Part shown: piece after piece, positions 34,201 through 45,900 of the stretch
Layout: the number at the start of each line of letters is the position of its first letter
How positions within the stretch are numbered: the first letter of the stretch is position 1
Source of the DNA: Liolophura sinensis
Lineage: Eukaryota > Mollusca > Polyplacophora > Chitonida > Chitonidae
Length of the DNA stretch: 64,000 nucleotides
NCBI RefSeq assembly: GCF_032854445.1
Contig: NC_088295.1
Coordinates: forward strand, 32,601,385-32,665,384
Direction of reading: 5' to 3'
The notes under the pieces: generated by a model
Told to the model about the DNA's origin: nothing
What the model saw: the letters and a program-made list of their open reading frames with translations, nothing else
Databases searched by the model: none
Program-made: the position numbers and the translations under genes

Positions 34201-36439
34201 TATCGTAGCAAATCATGAAGTGATTAACGAGCAGAAAGCACAGTGGAGTTTTTTCGAGGTGGGTCATGGCAAGAGACCGTTTGATGGTTTTGGAGGCAAT
34301 AATAAGACAATGGTTGACGAAGCCAACCGCTCTAAGAACGTGATGCGATAATTTTTTTAGATGGGCAACAAATTCCAACATGGCCGCTGTTAAGTTTCTG
34401 TTTAAATGTTCACAGATTTGTATGCAGGTGTCAGACAGAATGGCCGAAAGAAATGTGGTAGCGCTTCGAGGGACATTTAGGGTGCATGCGGAGACTGGGA
34501 TAACCAATAGACCAATAATGCCAGGTAGTCGGAGGGCAAATTTCAAAATGTCAGATACCAATTTTCAATAACAACATGATCGCTTTCCGAACATACGTTT
34601 CCCACCAATACTTTAAAATATGCACCATCCCTCCCTATAAGTGAAGAATTTGCTGGAATCTAAAATTGATAGTTCAAAATATTTTTCAGGATTGAAAGTA
34701 TACACAAAAAACACTTATGTTGTATTGACGCGAACGTGTGTTCTTTCCATCAGAAGTCTTGTGTCAAAATACACAGGTCTTTGTTATATTGCATAAATTA
34801 CTCCTTATTTTGGTTCAAGACAAATTTGTGATCTATTATTGTTGTAACACAATCATGTATACTTCACAGGGCTCAGTTTTAAGTTCACATTTATTTAACA
34901 GATATTGTGTTGGGATAGGACATTTCTGTGTTGAATGAAAACAACACCAGTTGTTGTGTTAGATTTCGTCACATCTGGTATTTTGGGGGCATAATGTCAC
35001 ACATAATACTACTAGAGCCTGATTGCCTGATACATGTATATGTACAATGCTATAACTGAATCTAAAAGACTAAACTTACTGAAATGTACCCTGCATGTGG
35101 TAAACGATGTAGTCTGAAGTAGAAGGAAAAAGACAATGTTGTATAAAATTTTGGTTTTATTTAATCTGTGTTGTGGAAATGACAAAAATCCAAGAAAGAT
35201 AAAAAATTATTTAATTTTTCACAATCATTTAATTGTAACACAACTGACGAACTCATGCAGGCCTTACATGCCTGTGCTGCCAAATATCATCAAGGATATA
35301 TGTAAATGAAGGATTCCCACATTCACGTTGTCGTGGATTCCTAGACCTATATATACTAAAAATGTTTGGATTTTTACTATGTTTTCATGGTATGTATCCG
35401 GTTTCTTTGGCCTATAATCTGTTGTATAGACTACTCAGTCTGTAGCCTATATATACATGTACATGTCATGTAATATTTGTATATAAAGCGGTTTTCAAGG
35501 AAACGTGAAGCCGTTTTGTTAGAACGCTAAATATAGACCATACTGCTCTATAGACCGTCACGTACACACTGTTTTGTACGCTGTAAAAAGTATATCAGCG
35601 TTTGAGCATTTTAAAACCTGGGTATATACAATATACCCTTGCAGTACATGTGAATATTATAAAGATCAATACCGGACTATCCACATCAAATAAAAAGAAA
35701 CACAATAGCCTGCTTTAAGAACAGCCTATTAATGGAAGATGGTGAACAGATGACCAATGAACATAGTATATTAGCAATAATTTTAGATTATATCCACAGT
35801 TGTTGGATTCAAATACTGAGTCTACATGTAGAAGCAGCATAGTCTCAGCACATAGCCCCAGCCGCTATTGGTGTATATAGTGGTATATAGTGGCTGTCTT
35901 ATAAATATACCCAGGTACTTATATATAAGCGGATAGTATAACCCCCCTGCCCTGCTAAACAGTCCCAAAAACTTTATTATGTACTGAAACATATGGAAAA
36001 CTGGTTAAAACCGTATACAACTGTGTCTGAAAAAAGGTTATGGGTTTGTATAGATTTTCGATAGGTCTGTATTGCCGGTGGTTTATGGCATGGCGTTTTC
36101 TGGTATAAGCGCTTTCTCATGAGACCCACTAAGAGAAATACGTGTTCAATATAAGAATATCACCACGCACGACTATGCGTAATCGGAGAAAAATGAACAA
36201 GCTGTTTTAAGTAAATAGTCTCTTCTACCACGCGGAACGCTCTAATTACTTGAGAGTTGTCGTCCAGGGTCTAATACCTATTATTGTAATCTGGAAACAC
36301 CTATACGGGGCGGATGTCTAACGATCAAAGTAACGATCTCCTCCACACTGATGCTAACGGCATGTCATATAATACTTCCCATGAGATATAGTTACCAGAT
36401 CAGTTTAATGGCTGCTAGTTTACTTCTGTTGTTCACCAC

Positions 36440-37320
36440 GTCGTTGCCAATGCTTTAACATCATTGATTGACTCTTACTTTTCATATCGATTGTGGTGAT
36501 CTTATTCACTCAGGATATATTGACCTACACAAGGCACTCGACGTGGTAAACACCAAGTTATGCTGGACAGCAAAGTGTTATGTTGGAAAAGCTTACATAA
36601 AAATGTAAATAAATTCTTTTCATTCTTGTCTGCTTTCTAGAAAGCAAGTAACGAGTTAGCTTTAACGTATTTCTTCTAAAGTTGATTCTAGTGTTGGTGT
36701 CCGTCAAAGTTCTATATTTGGACACTTCTGTTTTAGCATGTCTACTTTTACAGACGTGGTGTACTATGGACCTGTAGTTAGACAATGAAAAGGCCGGTAC
36801 GGCTGCAAAGAAAATGGACAAAAAAAGTTAGTTATACCATAAACACGTGGTGTAAAAGCAGTGACAAAAATAACTATGCTAGTACACACCAACCAAAAAC
36901 CAGTGCACCTTAGTCGCAAAGACCTCTCGTTGCACTTGAAGGAAACCTAACCAAAAGTGTGGTAAATGAAAAGTATGTAGTCAGGTCTATAACTGCAGAA
37001 GGATTTACAATACCAGTCTTGACAGCATCGTCACAAAGGTTAAAAGCAAAATGTATCATCTATGCCGCTTAAAGTCTTTCATACCATGCTTTACTAGACA
37101 ATCCTTTAATAACTTTATCCTTTTACATTTAAACCATTGTCAAACGTTATGTGGAAAGCGCTACCTAAAGGACATCAACAGACTGGACAGTCTGCCTAAT
37201 CGTTCAGTTTGGGGAAACCGTTTATCGACAGTGGGTCGGTATTCAAACGTGTCTAATATACTAGAAATATGGACCTTATCATGTTTAAACATAAAATGGT
37301 ATGAAGTACGTACTTGATTT
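36440..37320 (+). pseudogene. Decayed non-LTR retrotransposon reverse transcriptase fragment
   Basis: In shifting plus-strand frames I read LHKALDVVNTKL (for the D.KKAFD.V.H motif), SVGVRQSSIFGHFCF (for the GVPQGS.LGP..F motif) and NNFILLHLNHCQTLCGKRYL then KDINRLDSLPNRS (the thumb-side F..HLNY....G....L..LQ.LQNR motif). Stops and frameshifts are frequent and the YADD box is not recognisable. The clade cannot be set. Confidence 0.68.
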
Positions 37321-37939
37321 GATGCATGGGATTTTACATACGCGTGTCTCTCCGACATCTACACTGTTGACTATCTGTAGTTCTACTTACAGGTAACTAT
37401 CTTCCTTTTATATTATGTATATCTGGAAAAGATTGAGATGATAATTTTATTAATGAAACTGGTTTTTGGGAACTGTGGATATTGTTTTACCGGCTGACAG
37501 TTTGAACTGTGATTTAGATACTTTGCTTGGTATAGGAACATTCTTGTCGGATAGTTAACTTGTGACCGGAGATTCTGTTACAGGCAATATATTGTCGATT
37601 CTTGTTGCTGTACAATAACCGGGGCTGGAAATGCCACAATCACGATTTTGGGCATGAGAGGATATCGAATCATGGTATTGCGATCAAATACTACCATCGT
37701 TGACCATATAGAGTCTTTGCCACATAGACTGTATTCGGACTTGGAAAGAAACAGTCTGATCGCTAATGGTTCCTTCAAGACTTAATGGGCAATCACAGTT
37801 GCTCCCTATTATGACAAAGTTTGCAGTTTCCCTCAACGTGTAACCGATTGTCGAGCTCGACAAAGAGAAACATCACAACTAGTGTAGACTTTCTGAAACC
37901 TCATCAGACGACCATACAGTATCTCGCATCCCTTTATCA

Positions 37940-38158
37940 ACAGGGGCCTCAGTCGATCAGCGCTGTCGGTGTGCGTTCAAGTCCTGCTCATGCTGGCTAC
38001 CTCTGCGGCCGTAATGGGAAGGTCTTCAGCAACCTTCGGATGATCGTGGGTTTCCCCGGACTCTGCCTGGTTTCCTCCTAACATAATGCTGGCCGCTGTC
38101 ATATAAGGAAATATTCTAGAGTACGGCGTAAAACACCATTCAAATAAATAAATCAATT
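37940..38158 (+). mobile_element. SINE family 1 copy, 5' shortened head
   Basis: It starts GGGGCCTCAGTCGATCAGCG with box B GCGTTCAAGTCC, continues through GGTTTCCTCCTAACATAATG and ends GGCGTAAAACACCATTCAAA with an AAAT tail. TTTATCA occurs on both sides, a likely degraded target duplication. Confidence 0.82.
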
Positions 38159-38159
38159 T

Positions 38160-41100
38160 ATCATAACAGGAACTGATTCAATTTCGTGTGAATAGGCGCA
38201 TCTCTATTTGCGACACGAGCAGCTTGTTTAAAGGACTGCAAAAGCCTCTCCACTTGAGGGGTAATTTGATGTAATCTAAATGCACGCGAGTTGTCTTCCT
38301 TAATATGAGAATAGCGGAGGTCGGTGAAGTACCTGGTCCCGACATCGCCCATAGCCAAATGCACAAGTGGGGCGGTTCCAAATCCGAGGCTTTTAATAAC
38401 TGGATAACCCTTTGTGGCTTCTGCGAATCCTGTTTAAATATAAGCGTCAAGTCCGACATTCCTATACCATTCGTAGTCCGTAAAGGGCGTTCCAAGTCGA
38501 TAATCGCAAGATCCATTTCCAAAACAACGTTTAACACTAACTCCCCATAACAAAGGTATGTAAGAAATTATACAAATAAGAAATAAAGCCGGTAACACAC
38601 AAGAGAGAAGCGGTCATCAGTTTTCAGTGATGCCGGGCAGACAATGAATATTCCAGGCATGAATTCCATATCAAAGGTCACCAAGAACGTTTCCCATCTG
38701 TGGACAGACACTCACCAAATCCACTTTTGTGATCCATGGAGGCAGAATAGGAGGCACTACTTGGCCAGGTCACGGATGACTGACCCACCTATGTGCTTCT
38801 ATGTACAACATTTTCCCCTGTATGTATACATCGTAACAACCTGGTCACCAAGAACGTTTCTAAATTGCTTATAAAATGATCTATGAGCACATATTTGATT
38901 GACAGCTGTAGGGCCTACAAAGGCTTGTTGTTACAGTGATCTGAAAAGACCGTGTTTTTAAAATGATTTTTCGTAATTTGAAATAATTTCCGATCTATTG
39001 AGAAATATAAAATTTCGTGTGGACGTAGACAACAAGTTGTTTATTGACTGCTTAAGTTAATTGGAGGTTGGAAGCATACTTTCACAGAAATTCAGTGTTA
39101 AAAAATCCATTAGGCCCTCAAGCATTAACTGGGAAAATCAGATTATTGTCTGTCTTTGACAGAGTACTGATATACTTTGAAATCAGCTTTCATGAAAAAA
39201 AATTACGCCAACCAAAAGAGCCAAAATGAAAAGTGTATACATACCACGTTATTTGAGGGAGCTATTGCTATATTTTCCTTTCAGCGCATGTGCACAAGAG
39301 CTCGGTGCTATCCAGAAGGGAATACCCGAATCTACACATTGTATAATGCCTTTCATATAGAGGAAGGACGCTGTCTAAAAAAGGTCACAGCATTGCTTTA
39401 AGCAAACTCCTCCTGGCGCGAAGCCAAGTTCAAGAACTTTTACACTTTTATTTCTAAGGCTTAAACTTACATGTACCTGTTGATAATAAACGCAATTGTT
39501 GCATGCTTGGGTGGGGTGGGTGACTGTATTTATAATAAATAAATAATAAATATTTACCTAATAGACAGAACAAAAAATATTTGCGACGACCCGAACTTAC
39601 TCCGTATCCGACATTACCCGGGATGATCTCCCCTAGGCCTAATAAAAACAGGAAGGATTACTTAACACTTACATAAGTGTTATATAAGTATTTATATACA
39701 GACTCCAACAGTTTAACCCCTCTACCGGAACTTAATTTCCAACAGACTTATGTACAATTCAAATTATTTGCTTTCATTTCCCTGTGGGCAAGTGGCACTA
39801 AGACCTCCTTATAATAAATACAAATGAAAACGGGGAAACATTAAGCGTAAGTTTTTCTTAGGAAGAACATGGCTGGTCAACAAACTGGAGAAAGGATATT
39901 CACGCAGAAAAGTTGAAATATCCTTGAGCGCAAAACACCAATGAATAAATAAAAACAAAAGTGATTGTCGATGTTACAGCAAGAGATTCTTTACAGGGGT
40001 ACAGCTATCTATTGATCCATTGGACAGTTATGAATGCAGGGTCAGTTTGTGTATCCTCATATTGAATTTGAAATCAGCTGGATACGTACATAAGTTTTGC
40101 ATAATTCATGATTAGGCCTATCTGGACCCTGAATGGTTTCTGGGTCAGGTGTTCTGCAAGCTCATTATAGGAGAATCATGCGTCACAGGTTAAACTTTTG
40201 TTTGCATCTGACATCCGTATGCATCCGTCAACCTCACATATGCGTCGTTTTGGATCCGTGGGTCACGATTTCTATCATTTGCTCATGAATGTATGGACAC
40301 TAATCCAGGAAAAACTCATGAATCTGAAAAGTTGCATCGAATATGTGACACACTTACTTGGGTCGGTGCACATACTTTCGTCTCTCAGACATAAAGTTTT
40401 GAATTACCGTCGGCATATACTTTAGTACAGAGGTATTGTCAAAAGCAGGACCGAGGAGCATCTCACAGTTTTTTTTACTGTAACTCATCCTTTTTTTAGT
40501 CAAATGTAATGAAAGACACAGTAACCTCACATGAATGTTTACGTTGCTCTGTTGCATCTGCTGTTCAGATGAAACATTTCCATTCAGATTTGTATATATA
40601 TACAACTTCAGTCTGGTGCAAGGTAACTGGTATTTATCTTAGGTAGATCTTATAAGGCACGACGACCCGATATAAACTTGTTCATACGTGAGTGATTTTT
40701 GAACCTTTACTCACTCAACAACGGAAATGGGAAGAGTCTTAATAAAAGATTTACCTATTTTTAATTTATGAATGAATAACTGAAAAGAAATATGAAGAAT
40801 TACTTTTTAAGAAATACTTTCTCTGTTTATTGTTCTTATGTAATTTACACTTACATAAGAACAGAGTTCCATCATTTAGCGCAAGATTACTTTTCAGCAA
40901 AACTCTAAATGTTTAAATATCAGAGAGATAGGATGAAGATAAGTTTCCATAAACAATAAACGTATAAATTGTTTGTTTGGTAAAGTGGTAAAGCATAAGG
41001 GGTATACAAGTTCATTTGATGCAGAAAAATGCAGTAGTAAAAAAGTTTCTCAAATGACATATTTAATAGTATGTGTAGAGATAGGGTGAAGATAAGTTTC

Positions 41101-42430
41101 CATAAATAATAAACATATAAATTGTTTGTTTGGTAAAGTGGTAAACCATAAGGGGTATACAAGTTCATATGATGCAGTCAAATTTTCTGAAATGAGATAT
41201 TTAATAGTATGTGTAGTACAAAGTTTTAGTTATAACTTATTTACGCGCAGCTGTGTTTCGTTTAGGTAAATATATCACAAGCACTACATACCAATACAAA
41301 TGAAAAGTAGTCAGTGATACTGATGTTTTAGTTATATACATAGATAAACACAAAGTCCATGGCACCTGTTACTGAGGCGGTAAGTACTTTAAACCATGCA
41401 TACGCAAAAAGGACATTTGTTTGACATTTTATTTTACTCCCCAAAATATTTAATAAAGCTTAAATCTATAATACATACTGTACTTTGTAACATGAGTATG
41501 TACCATACATAATATAAAAATATTGCAGACGGATAACCACGGATACCATTGATACACTTACTATAAATAGTTAAATTTCATTACAAATAGCTCCCAGAAT
41601 TTCACAAAAAATCAATATAATTTACATATGTATAAAGGGGTGAAACCGTTTTTGAAATAAAACATATACCTGTGTAAAACAATATATCTTTCATCAGGAA
41701 AGACACAAACATATAAAACTTTACAAAATATAATATTAACACTTGTTGTTTTTTCACTCACATTCTCAGTTTATGGCATTGCCCATAAGGGGTAAACCGA
41801 ATACCTCAGGACAACATTTTAATATTCATTCCTTAGTAGCTGCTGTCTGCCCTCGCTTCTTCAAACTTGAAGTCGAGACTTTCGTATATTCCAATGTTCA
41901 TGTATTGCTGAAACGTAAGAACAAGGAAAGAATGGTTCATTGACGTTGTATGACTGATATACTTCCAGTCATTTTAGGAAAGTGGTATCCACTAAAGGCA
42001 TGTTGTAACAGTGAAATAATACTTTTTCAACATATTTTTGATAGCCGCCTTGTGTAAGTGAAAAATTATCCATCATGGCGTTATGCAACGATCAAATAAA
42101 CAAATAAAGATTTTTGATACATAAAAATACTTGTGGAAACTTAATTCCACACCAAGTCAACAATGATTTAAGAGCCTTATACTACACCAAAAAAAGTGAA
42201 CCTGTTAAATTTAACAGAAAGTCTAATGTCTAAGTGAAGCTAGAATGTATTCGTTGTCACAGCAAATTATTCTGTTAAATAAAACACAGATATTCTATTT
42301 ATTCAACATAACCATTTTATTAGACTAAGAGGGTATCACGTTAAATATGACACAATATTGTGTTATAATAACAGAATACATTCTACACGTAGTATCATTC
42401 AAACAACAGACTTTCTGTTGAATTTAACAG
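38160..42430. other. Intergenic region downstream of gene A, largely unassigned
   Basis: It contains the 153-bp duplication and SINE tails listed separately. A 119-codon minus-strand frame at 38178-38537 overlaps an 81-codon plus-strand frame; neither shows a known motif. The polyadenylation site of gene A should lie within or just above this stretch, but several AATAAA-type sites compete and I cannot choose. The stretch 34580-36430 is similarly empty. Confidence 0.5.
40924..41216. repeat. Tandem duplication of a 153-bp intergenic segment
   Basis: The sequence from AGAGATAGG.TGAAGATAAG to TTTAATAGTATGTGT occurs twice, with starts at 40924 and 41077. The second copy has a small internal deletion and several substitutions. 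The minus-strand open frame over it merely reflects the duplication. Confidence 0.85.
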
Positions 42431-42795
42431 ATTAATTTTTTTTTAGTTATATGGACTTTGACAGTTCTATTCCACACTAATTTTATATAGTGTGTTAAAT
42501 TATTTGCGTGACATTTCGAAAAGGTTATCAGCACAATATTAACTCTAAGAGAAGAACTGCCCATATATAGACAGAAAGTTCCACGAAGTAGATCTTTTGT
42601 TTCCAAACAGTAACTCCACTGAGTCACTTGGAGCTTTTTGGGACCACACATCAGAACGCTCTGGACACTCAGTATTCATACTATGGTGCCTTTTCATAAT
42701 ATTCATACTGACAAGACGTCAAGGGGCCAGACCAGGGAAAAACATATTGTTCCCTCCTGTACCGGTGTATAAGGCGGCTAATATAAGATTCCCCA

Positions 42796-42916
42796 TTAAA
42801 AACTGCAAAGGTGTACCTGTACATCTGTTGTCATATCGACCAGTCTGCGTGACAAATCCTGAAAGGAAGGTCGTTCAGCAGGGTCGTCTTTCCAACACTC
42901 TAACATTACAGTGTAC
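42796..42916 (-). CDS. Gene A last recognised exon: end of kinase-like domain
   Basis: From CTCAAAG|GTACAC, phase 2 in. It reads YTVMLECWKDDPAERPSFQD then LSRRLVDMTTDVQ. CW..DP..RP.F is the alpha-H/alpha-I signature closing the kinase fold. Read-through stops at TAA (42798..42796) after VHLCSF. A usable donor CAG|GTACAC at 42817/42816 allows further C-terminal exons toward 42430-42780, where I could not choose between short open stretches. Confidence 0.82.
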
Positions 42917-45900
42917 CTTTGAGGGCAACAGAATGACCATGTTATCAGCAAATCTATAAACTTGAAAGATAACTAAAATATTCATGAACAATGGGTTATG
43001 AAAATATAAAGTAAATGAACAAGCACTCTGGAAGTCTATATTGCTTTTAGCATTAGCGGTTTGATCCCTCAGAATAATGGCTATGTTATAGTCTACAACG
43101 GAAATGGCCATCATTTTGTTCATATTAGACGACACTGTCCGAATCTCGAACTTGACCTGTAGCTTGTCATGATAAAGTCGCATACCAAGTAATAATCCTA
43201 TGTGACGGACCGTTTTGGAAAAATATACCAGCAAATGTTGTGTAGCTTATTGACACATGGGTTCCCCAATGGCACTAGTAGGAGATAATTACAAAATTAA
43301 ATAGGACAACGGGAACAGCGATAAGCACTTATATCAGCAAATTCAATCACGGCAATATTTAAGCAAGTATAATGCTTACAATGGAATTTGACAGGATTTA
43401 GGGCAAGCCAGACGACAGTTTTGGCTGAGAAGGTGGCGTATCTCCTTGGACTTCATCTTCCCATAAGGTGTCGCTCCGTAGGTCATGATTTCCCACATCA
43501 ATACACCAAATGACCACCTGTAGAAGACAATAACCTACGCCTTGATATATTCCAGATGGTCAGTCAGTCTAAAAGGTGATACTATGAGATAAAACTTAAA
43601 AGGACAGTTCCACCCGAGGTTGTGTACATAGTCTTTACGTTGATTTCCATCATCCCATTTCAGACAGTTATTTGAAGTTAAACATGAAAATCCAGAGTAT
43701 AGTCGCTTATTCACGTCACAGTGCGATTCAGTCCAAGTAACCGCTTTTAGGGACAACTCGTTTTCACAAAAGTTCAGTAACCTGACTTGTTTGGTACTTT
43801 ATGGACTAAAAGAAAACTTAGATGAAACAACTGATTACACAGGCCAGACGACAGTGCTGACAAAACGCTTTTGCTTACATAAAATAACTTAGGCACTTTA
43901 GCTTGAACTAAGATTAACATGTACGCGGCTTAAGTTCTATACTTTTAAACAGCTGGTTCAGGACTGTTTTTCTTGCCCTTTCCATGACGTACAACGTCTG
44001 CAGTAGACAGTTCAAAGGGCAATTTCATGATGGAATGTCACATATTTAAGTCCAACTGCGGTATACGGTAAATTCAATTAAAAGCCCTCACACTTCACTC
44101 TGTTTTGTGTAGACCTTCCCCTCCAGAGTCTCAACCGAAGCCCATCTGCACAGCGGAAAGGTGAACTAGAACGAAAAATTATTTTCAGAATGAACGCAAG
44201 AATACTGTAAGATAAAATACATGTATTTCTCTGATACAAAAACTGCTTTAACTTCAACTGAAAATTTACATTAATTTTTCAGTTGCTAAAAATACAAAAC
44301 AACTTTGCAAAGCCTAGTATATATTTGGATGTAATTATATGCTTACTCTTTGATTTTGCTACAGAAATCCTATCAAAGTTACCTTAGCCAAATCTTTTGG
44401 TTCGAATCCTACCGGCCTTGCATGCTGTAGGCCAGATATCTTTGCCGAGAAGTCTCCACCAACCAGAACGTTCACAGCTCGCAGGTCTCCATGAAGGATC
44501 TATGGAGGAGATTTAGCACAGGGAGCTTACTCAGTGCTGGCAAAAACCAGGGAACATTTTGTCGACAAAGATATATGTTTAGTGTTATTTTTGCATTTCC
44601 GTTTGGTTGAATTGTGGCATTAAATGCTCAATGTTCTACAAAATTGAACTATCTGGACTGTAATGAATAATGAACTAAAAACAATAAATGTTTTCAACAG
44701 GCAGTCTTCACAGTAGTAACCATACTGGTCACTCTCGCTTACTAATACTAATGGTTGTGGCAATTCATCTACGTTTCACCCATACCTCTAGCTGTGATAG
44801 ATGCGCCATACCCTCGGCCACATTTTCAGCAAAGAGCAAGAGATTAGCTTCTGTCAGTTCTGTGTTTGATGCACTTCGTCTTTTATCCCTCAGAAAACTC
44901 TGTAAATCGCCCCTTTCTTCAAAGCCGTTGATCAAGAAAACGGTGTTATCTTCAAATTGGAACACATAGACACCATTAACAGACAAAGTTATCTAAAAAG
45001 TTACGGCTGTCTGTTGTCACGAAATGAACCTGTATATAAGCCGCTGAACACGGCCAAACAACTAACTACCTCGGGTCATTCCTTTATCCCTATTAAATTT
45101 GTAGAAGAAATTGCAGCCACGTGTTGAGTTAAATGATATCAGTCGAGTTTCCGGCAGGATGAAGCGAACTTATTTATTAATAGGTAGATATAATATACAG
45201 CCAATTTTCTCGAGTATGGCGTAAAACACCAATCAAATAAATAAATGAATAATATGGTGCCATAAGACAAGCCCACCCTGTTCAAGCACTTTTTCACTAC
45301 TGCTTGGATGTTAAAGACTTGACAAACAGTAATGTGCTAACGTATGGTAAGATCAGACTCTTTTTCACATGAAAGGAAGTAGTGACCGTAGTGTGATTGC
45401 TTGGCCATTTTCGAACTATGGTGTTGCTGATAACACCAGTGAGTGAGTAGATGAGACAAGGACTTACCATCTTGTATGGAGTAACCCAGGAAGCACACGA
45501 CGTGTGGATGGGCTCCAATATTCCGCATAATATCTATCTCTGCCTTACATCGGTCAAACGGATTGGCTCCTTTAATATGAAAAATGAACACATTGTAGTC
45601 ATCAATCCACCATATATTTACTCTAATTCTATCAATTCTGAGTGTACTGCTCAAATTTTTTTCTGTAGACCAAGCTACTTGATGCGATCCATAAGCATGG
45701 CAGGAAACGAAGAGAGCCATAAAGGCAAATGTTTTTAAATTCTATCGTTGCAAATACCGATGAATTGAATGCTTGGTTCTTGCATTGCTGTCAGTAATTA
45801 CACATATCAATGGTAAGCAACTCCTCATCTCTGGCATTACCTCTTATTGATTACTGCAATGTTATCGGGCCAGTTAACGAATTGTTTGCAAGTTTTGCAA

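Larger units (their letters stand above)
33180..34571 (+). pseudogene. Pseudogene of an uncharacterised transposase-like protein family
   Basis: Translated pieces on the plus strand, in order: KIDFVENFNCKSVEEIQSAY and WNQTSDTLHPIVAYF (33255-33370), FIVVSDELSHSTVTVHVILD (33400-33465), IEVVHYWTGYPKSLCRNK (33777-33828), WSFFEVGHGKRPFDGFGGNN (34232-34300), then DNFFRWATNSN and VVALRGTFRVHAETG (34347-34500). From memory this order matches a family common in invertebrate genomes with the pattern (M/I)DFAENY, HPVV, SDE, HYW.D..SQYRNK, W.FF..GHGK.PCDG.GG. It is broken by two SINEs, stops and frameshifts, and the DGP.SQY part is degraded (GYPKSL). The open frame at 32861-33169 may be its N-terminal part. 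Confidence 0.72.

Noticed and set aside
38178-38537. 119-codon minus-strand frame
   Set aside because: Overlapped by an equally open plus-strand frame; no recognisable domain or splice signals.
44092-44144. Starting the APE-region exon at CTGTGCAG|ATGG
   Set aside because: It breaks the reading frame from the previous phase 0 exon; the acceptor at 44166 restores both frame and the RW motif.
44950-44992. Extending the kinase hinge exon upstream to the acceptor at 44993 (CTTTTTAG|ATAACT)
   Set aside because: The incoming phase from 45468 would give an in-frame stop; the acceptor at 44950 fits the phase and the kinase alignment.
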